Source: Pseudolabrys sp. (GTDB lineage: Bacteria > Pseudomonadota > Alphaproteobacteria > Rhizobiales > Xanthobacteraceae). From it: 64,000 bases of DNA. Below the pieces are notes generated by a model. The model had not been told where the DNA came from. It saw only the letters and a list, made by a program, of their open reading frames with translations, and ran no database searches. The stretch is taken from positions 1-64,000 of the forward strand of contig JARYIJ010000002.1 of assembly GCA_029980465.1 (NCBI GenBank), in the 5' to 3' direction. The position numbers were made by a program, and so were the translations under genes. Below are positions 5,045 through 14,171 of the stretch, piece by piece; positions within the stretch are counted from its first letter, which is position 1, and each line of letters starts with the position of its first letter.

Positions 5045-6445
5045 ATGACCGCGATTTCCAGCCTCGACAGCGCCGCGCTTGCCGACGCCTACCGGCGCAA
5101 GGCGCTGTCGCCGGTCGAGGTCGCGCGGGACGTGCTGGCGCGGATCGAATCGGCGCGGGTCTATAACGCCTTCCTGCCGGTCGACGCCGACGATGTGATG
5201 GCGCAGGCGCGCGCCTCGGAACGGCGCTGGCAGGCCGGCACGCCGCGCGGCGCGCTCGACGGCGTTCCGGCGACCATCAAGGACAATGTCGGGCTCAGGG
5301 GCCAGCCGACCTTGCGCGGCTCGCGCACGAGCGCGCTCGTTCCCGAGAAAGATGACGCGCCGGCGGTGGCGCGGCTGCGCGAGGCGGGCGCCGTATTCGT
5401 CGGCAAGACCTGCCTGCCGGAATACGGCTGGATCGGCGCCTGCCACAGCCCGCTCACCGGCATCACGCGCAATCCGTGGAACCCGGCGCACACGCCGGGC
5501 GGCTCGACCGGCGGCGGCGCGGTCGCCGCGCTGCTCAATCTCGGCACGCTGCATCTCGGCACCGACGGCGCCGGCTCGCTGCGCATCCCGGCGTCGTTCA
5601 CCGGCGTGTTCGGCTTCAAGCCGACCTACGGCCTCGTGCCGGCGCACCCGCCGTCGCCGTTCAACGTGCTGGCGCATCAGGGGCCGATCGCGCGCACGGT
5701 CGGCGACGCGGCGCGCATGCTCTCGGTCATCGCCGCGCCGGACGCGCGCGACATGTCGGCGTGGAGCAGGCCGGGTGCCGACTTCACGGCCGGGCTCGAA
5801 TTCGGCGTCAGGGGGCTGAAGATGGCGTGGTCGCCGCGGCTGGGATCGGCCGCGGCGCTCGATCCGGAGATCGAGGCGATCGCGGAGCGAGCATCGCGTT
5901 TGTTCGTCGAACAAGGCGCCGGCGTTGAGCCCGCCGATCCCGATCTTCGCGATGCTGGCGCCGTTATACGCACGCTCTGGCACGCCGGGGCGAGGGCCAT
6001 CGCCGACAGCGTGCCGGCCGCCCAACATGCTGAGATGGATCAGGATTTCCTGGCGCTGGCGGAGCGCGGCCGCGCCATCCCGGCGGCGCGCTACATCGCT
6101 GCCTATTCCGCACGAACGGCGCTGCACGTCGCGATGCTCGGCTTCCACGACCGCTACGATCTGTTGTTGTCGCCGACCATGCCGGTGACCGCGCTCGAAG
6201 CGGGGCGCGTCACGCCCGCCGATGGCGCGTACGGCGACGACTGGCTCAACTGGTCGCCCTTTACCTATCCGTTCAACCTGACGCAGCAGCCGGCCGCGTC
6301 CGTGCCGGTCGGCCTGTCGTCGAAGGGGCTGCCGATCGGGCTGCAGATCGTCGGGCCGCGCGGCGCCGATGCGCTCGTTCTGCGCGCGGCGCGGGCGCTG
6401 GAACGGGCGTTGCCGTTTCCGCGTTTGGCTGAAAATAATACGTAA
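5045..6445 (+). CDS. Amidase signature family protein
   Basis: A 466-residue amidase-signature hydrolase of the GatA/AmdA type, hydrolysing an amide bond; the substrate is unknown. The Ser-cisSer-Lys triad is complete at Lys79 (VPATIKDN), Ser154 (PGGSTGGG) and Ser178 (TDGAGSLRIPA). The usual second serine of GGSSGG is threonine here, which leaves the catalytic cis-serine in place. The ATG at 5045 begins MTAISSLDSA, typical for the family. It is monocistronic, next to tRNA-Arg, with no gatB or gatC nearby, so it is more likely a stand-alone amidase than the tRNA amidotransferase subunit. Confidence 0.88.
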   Translation: MTAISSLDSAALADAYRRKALSPVEVARDVLARIESARVYNAFLPVDADDVMAQARASERRWQAGTPRGALDGVPATIKDNVGLRGQPTLRGSRTSALVPEKDDAPAVARLREAGAVFVGKTCLPEYGWIGACHSPLTGITRNPWNPAHTPGGSTGGGAVAALLNLGTLHLGTDGAGSLRIPASFTGVFGFKPTYGLVPAHPPSPFNVLAHQGPIARTVGDAARMLSVIAAPDARDMSAWSRPGADFTAGLEFGVRGLKMAWSPRLGSAAALDPEIEAIAERASRLFVEQGAGVEPADPDLRDAGAVIRTLWHAGARAIADSVPAAQHAEMDQDFLALAERGRAIPAARYIAAYSARTALHVAMLGFHDRYDLLLSPTMPVTALEAGRVTPADGAYGDDWLNWSPFTYPFNLTQQPAASVPVGLSSKGLPIGLQIVGPRGADALVLRAARALERALPFPRLAENNT

Positions 6446-6639
6446 TATCAATATCTTATAAATAACTTTAAGAACATAAGGTAATTTCTGAATTCATCGG
6501 CGTATTTGGCTTTGTGCGCGAAATTTTCCGGATGCTGTGACGATCGGCAGCCCTGTCACGGCCTCGACACGATTGCACCGGAGCCTGATGATCGGTCGCA
6601 GTCGATTGACGAGTCGACCCGAGCCGTTTGGAGCCATCC

Positions 6640-9600
6640 ATGACCGCGAGCGTCCGCGCCGGCCTTCGTGCCGCGCTTGCCGTTGCTCTTGTTGCCGTCG
6701 CCACCGTTGCATTCGCTGCCGACAAGGCCTTCCAGAATTCCGAGCTCGACGATGCCGCGATCAAGCTCGAGGCGCAGATCAAGACCGACGCCGGCGCCGT
6801 CACCAAGTCGCCCGCGCAGTTGAAGAAGGACGCCGACGCCGCGTTCCAGAAGAACGACCAGCGCAGCGTCATACTGATCCTCGGCCAGCTCGTCGCCGCC
6901 GCGCCCAACGATGCGGCGGCCTGGCTGCGCCTCGCGCGCACGATCTCGCAGATCCGGCCGCGCGACGACAAGGAACGCAACCTGTTCCTCGATCGCGCCT
7001 CGACGGCGGCCTACATCGCCTACCAGCGTGCGACCGCGCAGCCGGAAGAGGCGGATGCCCTCGCATTGCTCGGCACCACGATGGCGACGCGGCGCATCTG
7101 GCGGCCGGCGCTCGACGCCATGCGCATCTCGCTGTCGCTGCACGAGAGCGCGATGCTGCGCGCCCGCTACGAGACGGTGCGGGCCGAGCACGGCTTCCGC
7201 ATGCTCGACTACAGCATCGATTCCGACGCGATGTCGCCGCGCGCCTGCTTCCAGTTCTCCGAGGAGCTGCCGAAGAAGACCGACTTCTCGCCCTTCGTCG
7301 CCGTTGCCGGCATCGGCCGCCCGGCGCTGTCGGTCGACAGCAAGCAGCTCTGTGTCGAAGGCCTCAAGCACGGCGAGCGCTACGCCGTCACGCTGCGTGC
7401 CGGGCTGCCGTCGACGGTGGCGGAGAGCCTGACCAAGACCGCCGAGTTCACGATCTATGTGCGCGACCGCAAGCCGTTCGCGCGGTTCTCGGGCAAGGCC
7501 TATGTGCTGCCGCGCACCGGGCAAAAGGGCATTCCGGTGCTCAGCGTCAACACCGAAGCTGTGGCGATCACGGTCTATCGCGTCGGCGACCGCAACCTGA
7601 TCGACACCATCCTCGGCGGCGATTTCCAGAGCGCGTTGAGCGGTTTCAGCGCCGAGCGGCTCGGTGACGAACGCGGCGTCAAGGTGTGGAGTGGCGAACT
7701 GGCCGTCGAGCCCAAGCTCAATACCGAGGTGACGACCGCGTTTCCGATCACGCAGGCGATCAGCGACCTCAAGCCCGGCGTCTACGCGATGACGGCGTGG
7801 CCGAAGGATCAGAAGCCGGAAGAGTATCAGCAGGTCGCGACCCAGTGGTTCATCGTCTCCGACCTCGGCCTGACTGCCTATACGACGCCGAACGGCATCG
7901 ACGTCACGGTGCATTCGCTCGCCAGCGCCGAGCCGATGGCGGGGACGGAGCTGCGCCTCATCGCCCGCGACAATGAATTGCTGGCGACGCAGCGCACCGA
8001 TGCCAAAGGCTTCGCGCATTTCGATGCCGGCCTGGCGCGCGGCGAGGGCGGCGCGTCGCCCGCCGCCGTGATTGCCTCGGTCGGCGGCGACTATGCCTTC
8101 CTCAGCCTGAAGACGCCGGCGTTCGACCTGACCGATCGGGGCGTTGCCGGCCGCACGGCGCCGGGCGCGCTCGACGCCTTCGTCTACACCGAGCGCGGCG
8201 TCTACCGCTCGGGCGAGACGGTGCACGTCACGTCGCTGCTGCGCGACGCGCGCGGCGTGGCGGCCGCCGGCGTTCCGCTGACGCTGGTGGTGGAGCGGCC
8301 GGACGGCGTCGAATATCGCCGCGTCATCGTCGCCGATCAGGGCTTGGGTGGCCGCAGCCTCGACGTGCCGCTGGTCGCGTCAGCCGCGAGCGGCACCTGG
8401 CGCGTGCGCGCCTTCACCGATCCGAAGCGGCCGGCGATCGGCGAGACGACCTTCATGGTCGAGGACTATGTGCCGGAGCGGCTCGAATTCAATCTGGCCT
8501 CGACGGCGAACCTGATGCCGCGCGACGGCACGACGCCGATCATGGTGGACGGCCATTTCCTCTACGGCGCGCCGGCCAGCGACCTATCGCTCGACGGCGA
8601 GATCGTGGTGCAGACCGCGAAGGAGCGCGCCGGTTTCCCCGGTTATGCCTTCGGTGTCGGGGACGACGAGGTCGAGGCGGTGCGCCAGCCGTTGGATGAC
8701 CTGCCGCAGACCGACGCGCAGGGCAAAGCCTCGTTCGACGTTGCGCTGTCGGACCTGCCGGACACCTCGCGCCCGCTGTCAGCGGACATCACCGTGCGCA
8801 TGGCGGAGGCCGGCGGCCGCGCCGTCGAGCGCAAGCTGACGCTGCCGGTCGCACCGGCGGGCCCGATGCTCGGCATCAAGCCGTTGTTCTCCGGCCGCTC
8901 GCTCGGCGAAGGGCAGGACGCGACGTTCGACGCCATCCTCGTGGCGCCCGACGGCAAGCCGATCGCGCACAAGGCGCTGCGTTACGAGTTGCTCAAGATC
9001 GAGACGCACTATCAGTGGTATCGCCAGAACGGCCAATGGAATTTCGAGCCGGTCAAGTCGACCCAGCGCGTCGCCAACGGCACGTTCGACTATGACGGCA
9101 AGACGCCGGCGCGGTTGTCGATGCCGGTCGCCTGGGGCCGCTACCGGCTCGAAGTGTCGACCGGTGCGAGCGACGGACCGCTGACGACGCTGCAATTCGA
9201 CGCCGGCTTCTACGTCGAATCGAGCGCCGACACGCCGGACCTGCTCGAGATCGCGCTCGACAAGCCCGGTTACCGCACCGGCGACACCATGAATGTCGCC
9301 GTCACCGCGCGCAGCGCCGGCGATCTCACGCTCGACGTCTTTACCGACCGGCTCGTCGCCAGCGTCCGGCAAACCGTCAAGGCGGGCGCGGTCACTGTGC
9401 CGGTACGCGTCGGCGACAACTGGGGCACCGGCGCCTACGTGGTCGCCACGCTGCGCCGCCCGCTCGACGCGCCGGCGCAACGCATGCCGGGCCGCGCCAT
9501 CGGCGTGCAATGGTTCACAATCGACCGCGCCGCGCACAATCTCGCGCTCGATTTGCATCTGCCGCAGACCATGCGGCCCGATAACCGCTTGAGCCTGCCG

Positions 9601-11847
9601 ATCAAGGTGAGCGGGCTCGACGCTGGCGAACAGGCGAGGGTGGTGGTCGCCGCCGTCGACGTCGGCATCCTCAATCTCACGAATTATAAGCCGCCGGCGC
9701 CGGACGACTATTATCTCGGCCAGCGCAAGCTCTCTGCCGAGATTCGCGATCTCTACGGCCAGTTGATCGACGGCATGCAGGGCTTGGCCGGTCGCATCCG
9801 CTCGGGCGGCGATGTCGGCGCCGCCGAACTCAGCGGGCCGCCGCCGACGCAGGCGCCGCTCGCGCTCTATTCGGGCATCGTCACCGTGAGTGACGATGGC
9901 GTCGCGCAGGTCGATTTCGACATTCCGGCCTTTGCCGGCACCGTGCGCGTGATGGCGGTCGCCTGGAGCAAGAACAAGCTCGGCAAGGCGTCCGGCGACG
10001 TCGTGGTGCGCGATCCGGTGGTGCTGACGACGACGCTGCCGCGCTTCCTGCGCATCGGCGACGCCGCCAGCGTGCAGGTCGACATCGACAACGTCGAGGG
10101 ACCGGCGGGCGACTACGCGCTCGACGTGTCCGGTGACGGGCCGGTGAAATTGAGCGACGGAGCGTCGCGCAAGGTGACACTGGCCGCGAAACAGCGCCAG
10201 CATCTGGCCTTGCCGCTGTCGGCGACGGCCGCCGGAACGGCGACGATGACGGTTTCGCTCAAGGGGCCGGGCGGGTTCAGCGTCAGCCGCGACTACCCGC
10301 TGCAGGTGAAACCGGCGACGCAGATTCTGGCGCGGCGCACGGTGAAGCCGCTGGCGAAAGGCGAGAGCATGACACTATCGCCCGATATGTTCGCCGACCT
10401 GGTGCCGGGCACCGGCCGGGTGTCGCTGTCGGTTTCGGTCTCGACCGCGCTCGATGCGGCGTCGTTGCTGAGCGCGCTCGACCGCTATCCGTTCGGCTGT
10501 TCGGAGCAGATCGCGAGCCGCGCGGTCGCGCTGCTCTATGCCAACGATCTGGCGAAGGAGGCCAATCTCGGCTTCGACGACGCCATCGACCAGCGCATCC
10601 GCAACGGCATCGCCAGCCTGCTGGCGCGCGAGGGCTCGAACGGCTCGTTCGGCCTGTGGTCGGCAGGCGGTGACGACGTCTGGCTCGACGCCTATGTCAC
10701 CGACTTTCTGACGCGGGCGCGCGAGCGCAAGTTCGACGTTCCGGACATCGCGTTCAAGCTCGCGCTCGACCGTTTGCGCAACTACGTCGCCACCACGCCC
10801 GACCCGAAGCAGAACGGCGGCCGCGATCTGGCCTATGCGCTCTATGTGCTGGCGCGCAACGGCGCCGCGCCGGTCGGCGACCTGCGCTATCTCGCCGACG
10901 TCAAGCTCAATGAGCTGTCGACGCCGATCGCCAAGGCGCAGCTTGCGGCGGCGCTGGCGATGCTCGGCGACAAGGGCCGCGCCGAGGTCGTCTATACGGC
11001 GGCGCTGCGTTCGATTGCGCCGAAGCCGGTGCTTGAAGTCGGACGGCAGGACTTCGGCTCGGCGCTGCGCGACAGCGCCGCGCTGGTCACCTTGGCCTCC
11101 GAGAGCGGCGCGGCGCAAGCGACCGTCGACGGCGCGGTGCAGCGCATCGACACCGCGCGCAGCCTGTCGCCTTATACCTCGACGCAGGAGCAGGCCTGGC
11201 TGGTGCTGGCGGCGCGGGCGATCAACAAGGAGACCGGCGCGATCTCGCTGATGATAGGGAAGGAGGCGCATAAGGGTGCGCTGTATCGCAGCATCCCAGC
11301 GCCGGAGATGACGGCTCCGGTGACGCTGACCAATACCGGCGAAGGCACGGTGCAGGCCGTCGTGACCGTCACCGGCGCGCCGATCACGCCCGAGCCCGCG
11401 GCCAGCGAGGGCTTCATCATCGAGCGCAGTTACTACACGCTCGACGGCCAGCCGGCCGATCCGGCCAAGGCAAAGCAGAACGACCGTTTCGCCGTGGTGC
11501 TCAAGGTCACCGATCAGGCCCCGCAGTTCTCGCGCGTGATGGTGGTCGACAATCTTCCCGCCGGCTTCGAGATCGACAACCCGCATCTCGTGTCGTCGGG
11601 CGACACCGGCAAGCTGCCGTGGATCGCCGACGGCGCCACCGAGTCTCACGCCGAATTCCGCGACGATCATTTCGCCGCGGCGTATGAGCGCAAGGCGGGC
11701 GACCCGGCGGTGTTCACCACGGCCTATGTCGTTCGCGCGGTGACGCCGGGCAAATATGTGCTGCCGCAGGCCTCGGTCGAGGACATGTACCGGCCGGACC
11801 GCTTCGGCCGCACTGCGACCGGGACGATCGAGGTCGCACCGCGATGA
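6640..11847 (+). CDS. Bacterial alpha-2-macroglobulin family protein
   Basis: A 1,735-residue periplasmic protease trap. An N-terminal Sec signal (MTASVRAGLRAALAVALVAV, cleavage near AFA|AD) has no lipobox cysteine, so the protein is probably soluble or otherwise anchored. It has a series of macroglobulin beta-domains, a bait-like middle part, the helical thioester domain, and a C-terminal receptor-type domain. The thioester motif CxEQ is intact as C1287-S-E-Q1290 in YPFGCSEQIASRAVALLY, so it should trap proteases covalently. GGAG 6 bases before the ATG at 6640 decides that start over a TTG at 6628. pbpC follows, the classic pairing in which the macroglobulin protects a cell wall being repaired by PbpC. 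Confidence 0.92.
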   Translation: MTASVRAGLRAALAVALVAVATVAFAADKAFQNSELDDAAIKLEAQIKTDAGAVTKSPAQLKKDADAAFQKNDQRSVILILGQLVAAAPNDAAAWLRLARTISQIRPRDDKERNLFLDRASTAAYIAYQRATAQPEEADALALLGTTMATRRIWRPALDAMRISLSLHESAMLRARYETVRAEHGFRMLDYSIDSDAMSPRACFQFSEELPKKTDFSPFVAVAGIGRPALSVDSKQLCVEGLKHGERYAVTLRAGLPSTVAESLTKTAEFTIYVRDRKPFARFSGKAYVLPRTGQKGIPVLSVNTEAVAITVYRVGDRNLIDTILGGDFQSALSGFSAERLGDERGVKVWSGELAVEPKLNTEVTTAFPITQAISDLKPGVYAMTAWPKDQKPEEYQQVATQWFIVSDLGLTAYTTPNGIDVTVHSLASAEPMAGTELRLIARDNELLATQRTDAKGFAHFDAGLARGEGGASPAAVIASVGGDYAFLSLKTPAFDLTDRGVAGRTAPGALDAFVYTERGVYRSGETVHVTSLLRDARGVAAAGVPLTLVVERPDGVEYRRVIVADQGLGGRSLDVPLVASAASGTWRVRAFTDPKRPAIGETTFMVEDYVPERLEFNLASTANLMPRDGTTPIMVDGHFLYGAPASDLSLDGEIVVQTAKERAGFPGYAFGVGDDEVEAVRQPLDDLPQTDAQGKASFDVALSDLPDTSRPLSADITVRMAEAGGRAVERKLTLPVAPAGPMLGIKPLFSGRSLGEGQDATFDAILVAPDGKPIAHKALRYELLKIETHYQWYRQNGQWNFEPVKSTQRVANGTFDYDGKTPARLSMPVAWGRYRLEVSTGASDGPLTTLQFDAGFYVESSADTPDLLEIALDKPGYRTGDTMNVAVTARSAGDLTLDVFTDRLVASVRQTVKAGAVTVPVRVGDNWGTGAYVVATLRRPLDAPAQRMPGRAIGVQWFTIDRAAHNLALDLHLPQTMRPDNRLSLPIKVSGLDAGEQARVVVAAVDVGILNLTNYKPPAPDDYYLGQRKLSAEIRDLYGQLIDGMQGLAGRIRSGGDVGAAELSGPPPTQAPLALYSGIVTVSDDGVAQVDFDIPAFAGTVRVMAVAWSKNKLGKASGDVVVRDPVVLTTTLPRFLRIGDAASVQVDIDNVEGPAGDYALDVSGDGPVKLSDGASRKVTLAAKQRQHLALPLSATAAGTATMTVSLKGPGGFSVSRDYPLQVKPATQILARRTVKPLAKGESMTLSPDMFADLVPGTGRVSLSVSVSTALDAASLLSALDRYPFGCSEQIASRAVALLYANDLAKEANLGFDDAIDQRIRNGIASLLAREGSNGSFGLWSAGGDDVWLDAYVTDFLTRARERKFDVPDIAFKLALDRLRNYVATTPDPKQNGGRDLAYALYVLARNGAAPVGDLRYLADVKLNELSTPIAKAQLAAALAMLGDKGRAEVVYTAALRSIAPKPVLEVGRQDFGSALRDSAALVTLASESGAAQATVDGAVQRIDTARSLSPYTSTQEQAWLVLAARAINKETGAISLMIGKEAHKGALYRSIPAPEMTAPVTLTNTGEGTVQAVVTVTGAPITPEPAASEGFIIERSYYTLDGQPADPAKAKQNDRFAVVLKVTDQAPQFSRVMVVDNLPAGFEIDNPHLVSSGDTGKLPWIADGATESHAEFRDDHFAAAYERKAGDPAVFTTAYVVRAVTPGKYVLPQASVEDMYRPDRFGRTATGTIEVAPR

Positions 11848-11889
11848 CTTGTTTCGCGATGACTTGGCGGCGGGCCTATCCTCTCTTCG

Positions 11890-12040
11890 CCTCTCCCTAC
11901 AGCCCGGCGAAGACGGGCGTAAACGCCCTTATGCGAGGAGAGGTCGGCGGCCGAAGGCCGCCGGGTGAGGGGTGTCTCTCGTGAAGTTTCTGAAACACCC
12001 GATCCCTGTCACGCCCTCTCTTCCTCCCGAGGGGAGAGGG
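11890..12040. repeat. Palindromic intergenic element overlapping the 5' side of pbpC
   Basis: A series of hairpins: CCTCTCC (11890-11896) with GGAGAGG (11937-11943), GGGCGT/ACGCCC (11915-11928), GGCGGCC GAA GGCCGCC (11946-11962), and CCCTCTC (12014-12020) with GAGAGGG (12034-12040). The pattern resembles the GGGTGAGGGG/CTCTCCC-type extragenic palindromes common in alphaproteobacteria. Confidence 0.7.
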
Positions 12041-12046
12041 AGAACG

Positions 12047-14101
12047 TTGCTGCGGCGCCTTAAATTTATCGGCGCAATCACGGGTCTGACCAGCGGCGTC
12101 CTTTTGCTGGCGTTTGCCAGCTATGTCGCCTGGCTCGGACCGCCGCCACAGACTGCCAACATTGAAGTGTCGCACACCGTGCTCGACCGGCACGGCCGGC
12201 TGCTGCGTGCCTATGCGATCGCCGACGGGCGCTGGCGGCTGCCGGCGACGGTCGAGGACGTTGATCCTCGTTTCCTGAAGATGCTGTTCTCGTACGAGGA
12301 CCGGCGCTTCTACCAGCATGGCGGCATCGACGTGCTGGCGCTGGCCCGCGCCGCGCTGCAACTGGCCGAGAACGGCGAGATCGTGTCCGGCGGCTCGACC
12401 CTGACGATGCAGGTGGCGCGCCTGCTCGAGCCGCGGCGCACGCGCAGCTTTTCTGCGAAACTCAAGCAGATCGTGCGCGCCATCGAGCTCGAACATCGCC
12501 TGTCCAAGAAGCAGATTCTCGCGCTCTATCTCACGCTCGCGCCGTACGGCGGCAATCTCGAAGGCATCCGCGCCGCCTCGCTCGCCTATTTCGGCAAGGA
12601 GCCGAAGCGACTTTCGGTCGCGGAGGCGGCGTTGCTGGTGGCGCTGCCGCAATCGCCCGAATTGCGGCGGCCCGACCGGCATCCGGATGCGGCGCGCGCG
12701 GCGCGCGACCGTGTGCTGGAGCGGGCGCAGGAGGCGGGCGTGATCGGGCGCGACGACGTCCTGCGCGCGGAGAGCCAACCGGTGCCGACCGAGCGCAAGC
12801 CGATGCCGATGTTCGCGCCGCATGCGTCGGACAACGTCGTGACGGCGGATCCGTCGCACCGCGTGCACCGGCTGACCATCGATCTGCCGTTCCAGGAGCG
12901 GCTTGAGATGCTGGCGCGCGAGCGGGCGCAGGCGATGGGGCCGAACATCTCGGTGGCGATCCTTGTGGTCGACAACGCGACCGGCGAGGTGAGGGCGCGG
13001 GTCGGCTCGGCGGATTTCTTCGACGCGCGGCGCGACGGCGCGGTCGACATGACGCGCGCGTTGCGTTCGCCCGGTTCGACGCTCAAGCCGTTCATTTATG
13101 GGCTGGCGTTCGAGGACGGTTTCCTGCATCCGGAAACGCTGATCGACGACCGGCCGGTACGTTACGGCAATTACGCGCCGGAGAATTTCGACCTGACGTT
13201 CCAGGGCACTGTGACGGTGCGCAAGGCGCTGCAACTGTCGCTCAACGTGCCGGCGATCGCGGTGCTCGACCGGCTCGGCACGACGCGGCTCGCCGCGCGG
13301 CTGGCGCAGGCCGGCGCCCGCCTCGTGCTGCCGCAGAATGAGGCGCCGGGCCTGGCGATGGGGCTCGGCGGCGTCGGCATCACGCTCGAGGATCTCGTGA
13401 TACTCTATCACGGCCTCGCGGCCGGCGGTGCCGCGACGCCGCTGATCGAGCGCGCCGGCGCGGCGCCGGGCGAGCCGCGGCGGCTGCTCGGCAAGGTGGC
13501 GGCCTGGTATGTCGGCGACGTGCTGTTCGGCTCGCCGCCGCCGGAGAACGCGCCGCACGGCCGCATCGCCTACAAGACCGGCACCTCCTACGGTTATCGC
13601 GATGCCTGGGCGATCGGCTTCGACGGCCGCATGACCATCGGCGTCTGGATCGGCCGGCCCGATGCGACGCCGGTGCCGGGACTGGTCGGGCGGGCGGCTG
13701 CGGCGCCGATCCTGTTCGATGCCTTCGCCCGCTCGGGGTTCGCGCCGGCGCCGCTCGGCCCGGCGCCGCAAGGCGCGCTGATCGCGCCGACCCGGCGGCT
13801 GCCGCCGCCGCTGCAGCGGTTCCGGCCGGAGGGCGCGATCGCCGCCGGCGACCCGCCGCGCATCATGTTTCCGCCAGATGGCGCGCGGCTGGAACTGACC
13901 GGTGGCAGCCATCCCGATCCGGTGGCGCTCAAGATCGCCGGCGGGGTGGGGCGGCTCGACATCCTGGTCAACGGCGTGCCGTTGCCGGACCCGCATCGCC
14001 GCCGCACATTATTCTTCACGCCGGACGGACGCGGATTCGTCCGCCTCACCGTGATGGATGCCCGCGGCGCCACCGACAGCGTGATGGTGAGACTGCAATA
14101 G
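12047..14101 (+). CDS. pbpC: Penicillin-binding protein 1C, bifunctional peptidoglycan synthase
   Basis: A class A penicillin-binding protein with one N-terminal membrane span (LKFIGAITGLTSGVLLLAFASYVAWL). The GT51 glycosyltransferase domain has the motifs EDRRFYQHGG and GGSTLTMQVARLL. The transpeptidase domain has STLK (SPGSTLKPF), SLN (LSLNVPAI) and KTGTS, followed by the PbpC C-terminal BiPBP_C domain. The start is uncertain: GTG codons at 11972 and 11981 lie inside a palindromic repeat, whereas TTG at 12047 has GGGAGA 3-6 bases upstream and immediately precedes the cytoplasmic/membrane segment, so it is preferred. It follows the alpha-2-macroglobulin gene and is probably co-transcribed with it. 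Confidence 0.9.
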   Translation: MLRRLKFIGAITGLTSGVLLLAFASYVAWLGPPPQTANIEVSHTVLDRHGRLLRAYAIADGRWRLPATVEDVDPRFLKMLFSYEDRRFYQHGGIDVLALARAALQLAENGEIVSGGSTLTMQVARLLEPRRTRSFSAKLKQIVRAIELEHRLSKKQILALYLTLAPYGGNLEGIRAASLAYFGKEPKRLSVAEAALLVALPQSPELRRPDRHPDAARAARDRVLERAQEAGVIGRDDVLRAESQPVPTERKPMPMFAPHASDNVVTADPSHRVHRLTIDLPFQERLEMLARERAQAMGPNISVAILVVDNATGEVRARVGSADFFDARRDGAVDMTRALRSPGSTLKPFIYGLAFEDGFLHPETLIDDRPVRYGNYAPENFDLTFQGTVTVRKALQLSLNVPAIAVLDRLGTTRLAARLAQAGARLVLPQNEAPGLAMGLGGVGITLEDLVILYHGLAAGGAATPLIERAGAAPGEPRRLLGKVAAWYVGDVLFGSPPPENAPHGRIAYKTGTSYGYRDAWAIGFDGRMTIGVWIGRPDATPVPGLVGRAAAAPILFDAFARSGFAPAPLGPAPQGALIAPTRRLPPPLQRFRPEGAIAAGDPPRIMFPPDGARLELTGGSHPDPVALKIAGGVGRLDILVNGVPLPDPHRRRTLFFTPDGRGFVRLTVMDARGATDSVMVRLQ

Positions 14102-14171
14102 CGGCACAGGCCAGTTGCACCGCCGTCCTTTCTCTCTATTGTCCGCCCGCATTCCGGGACCGCCAGAGCGC

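Noticed and set aside
5045..6445. Calling the amidase gatA.
   Set aside because: The catalytic triad is at GatA-like positions, but there is no gatB or gatC nearby and the sequence lacks clear GatA-specific features; a generic amidase call is safer.
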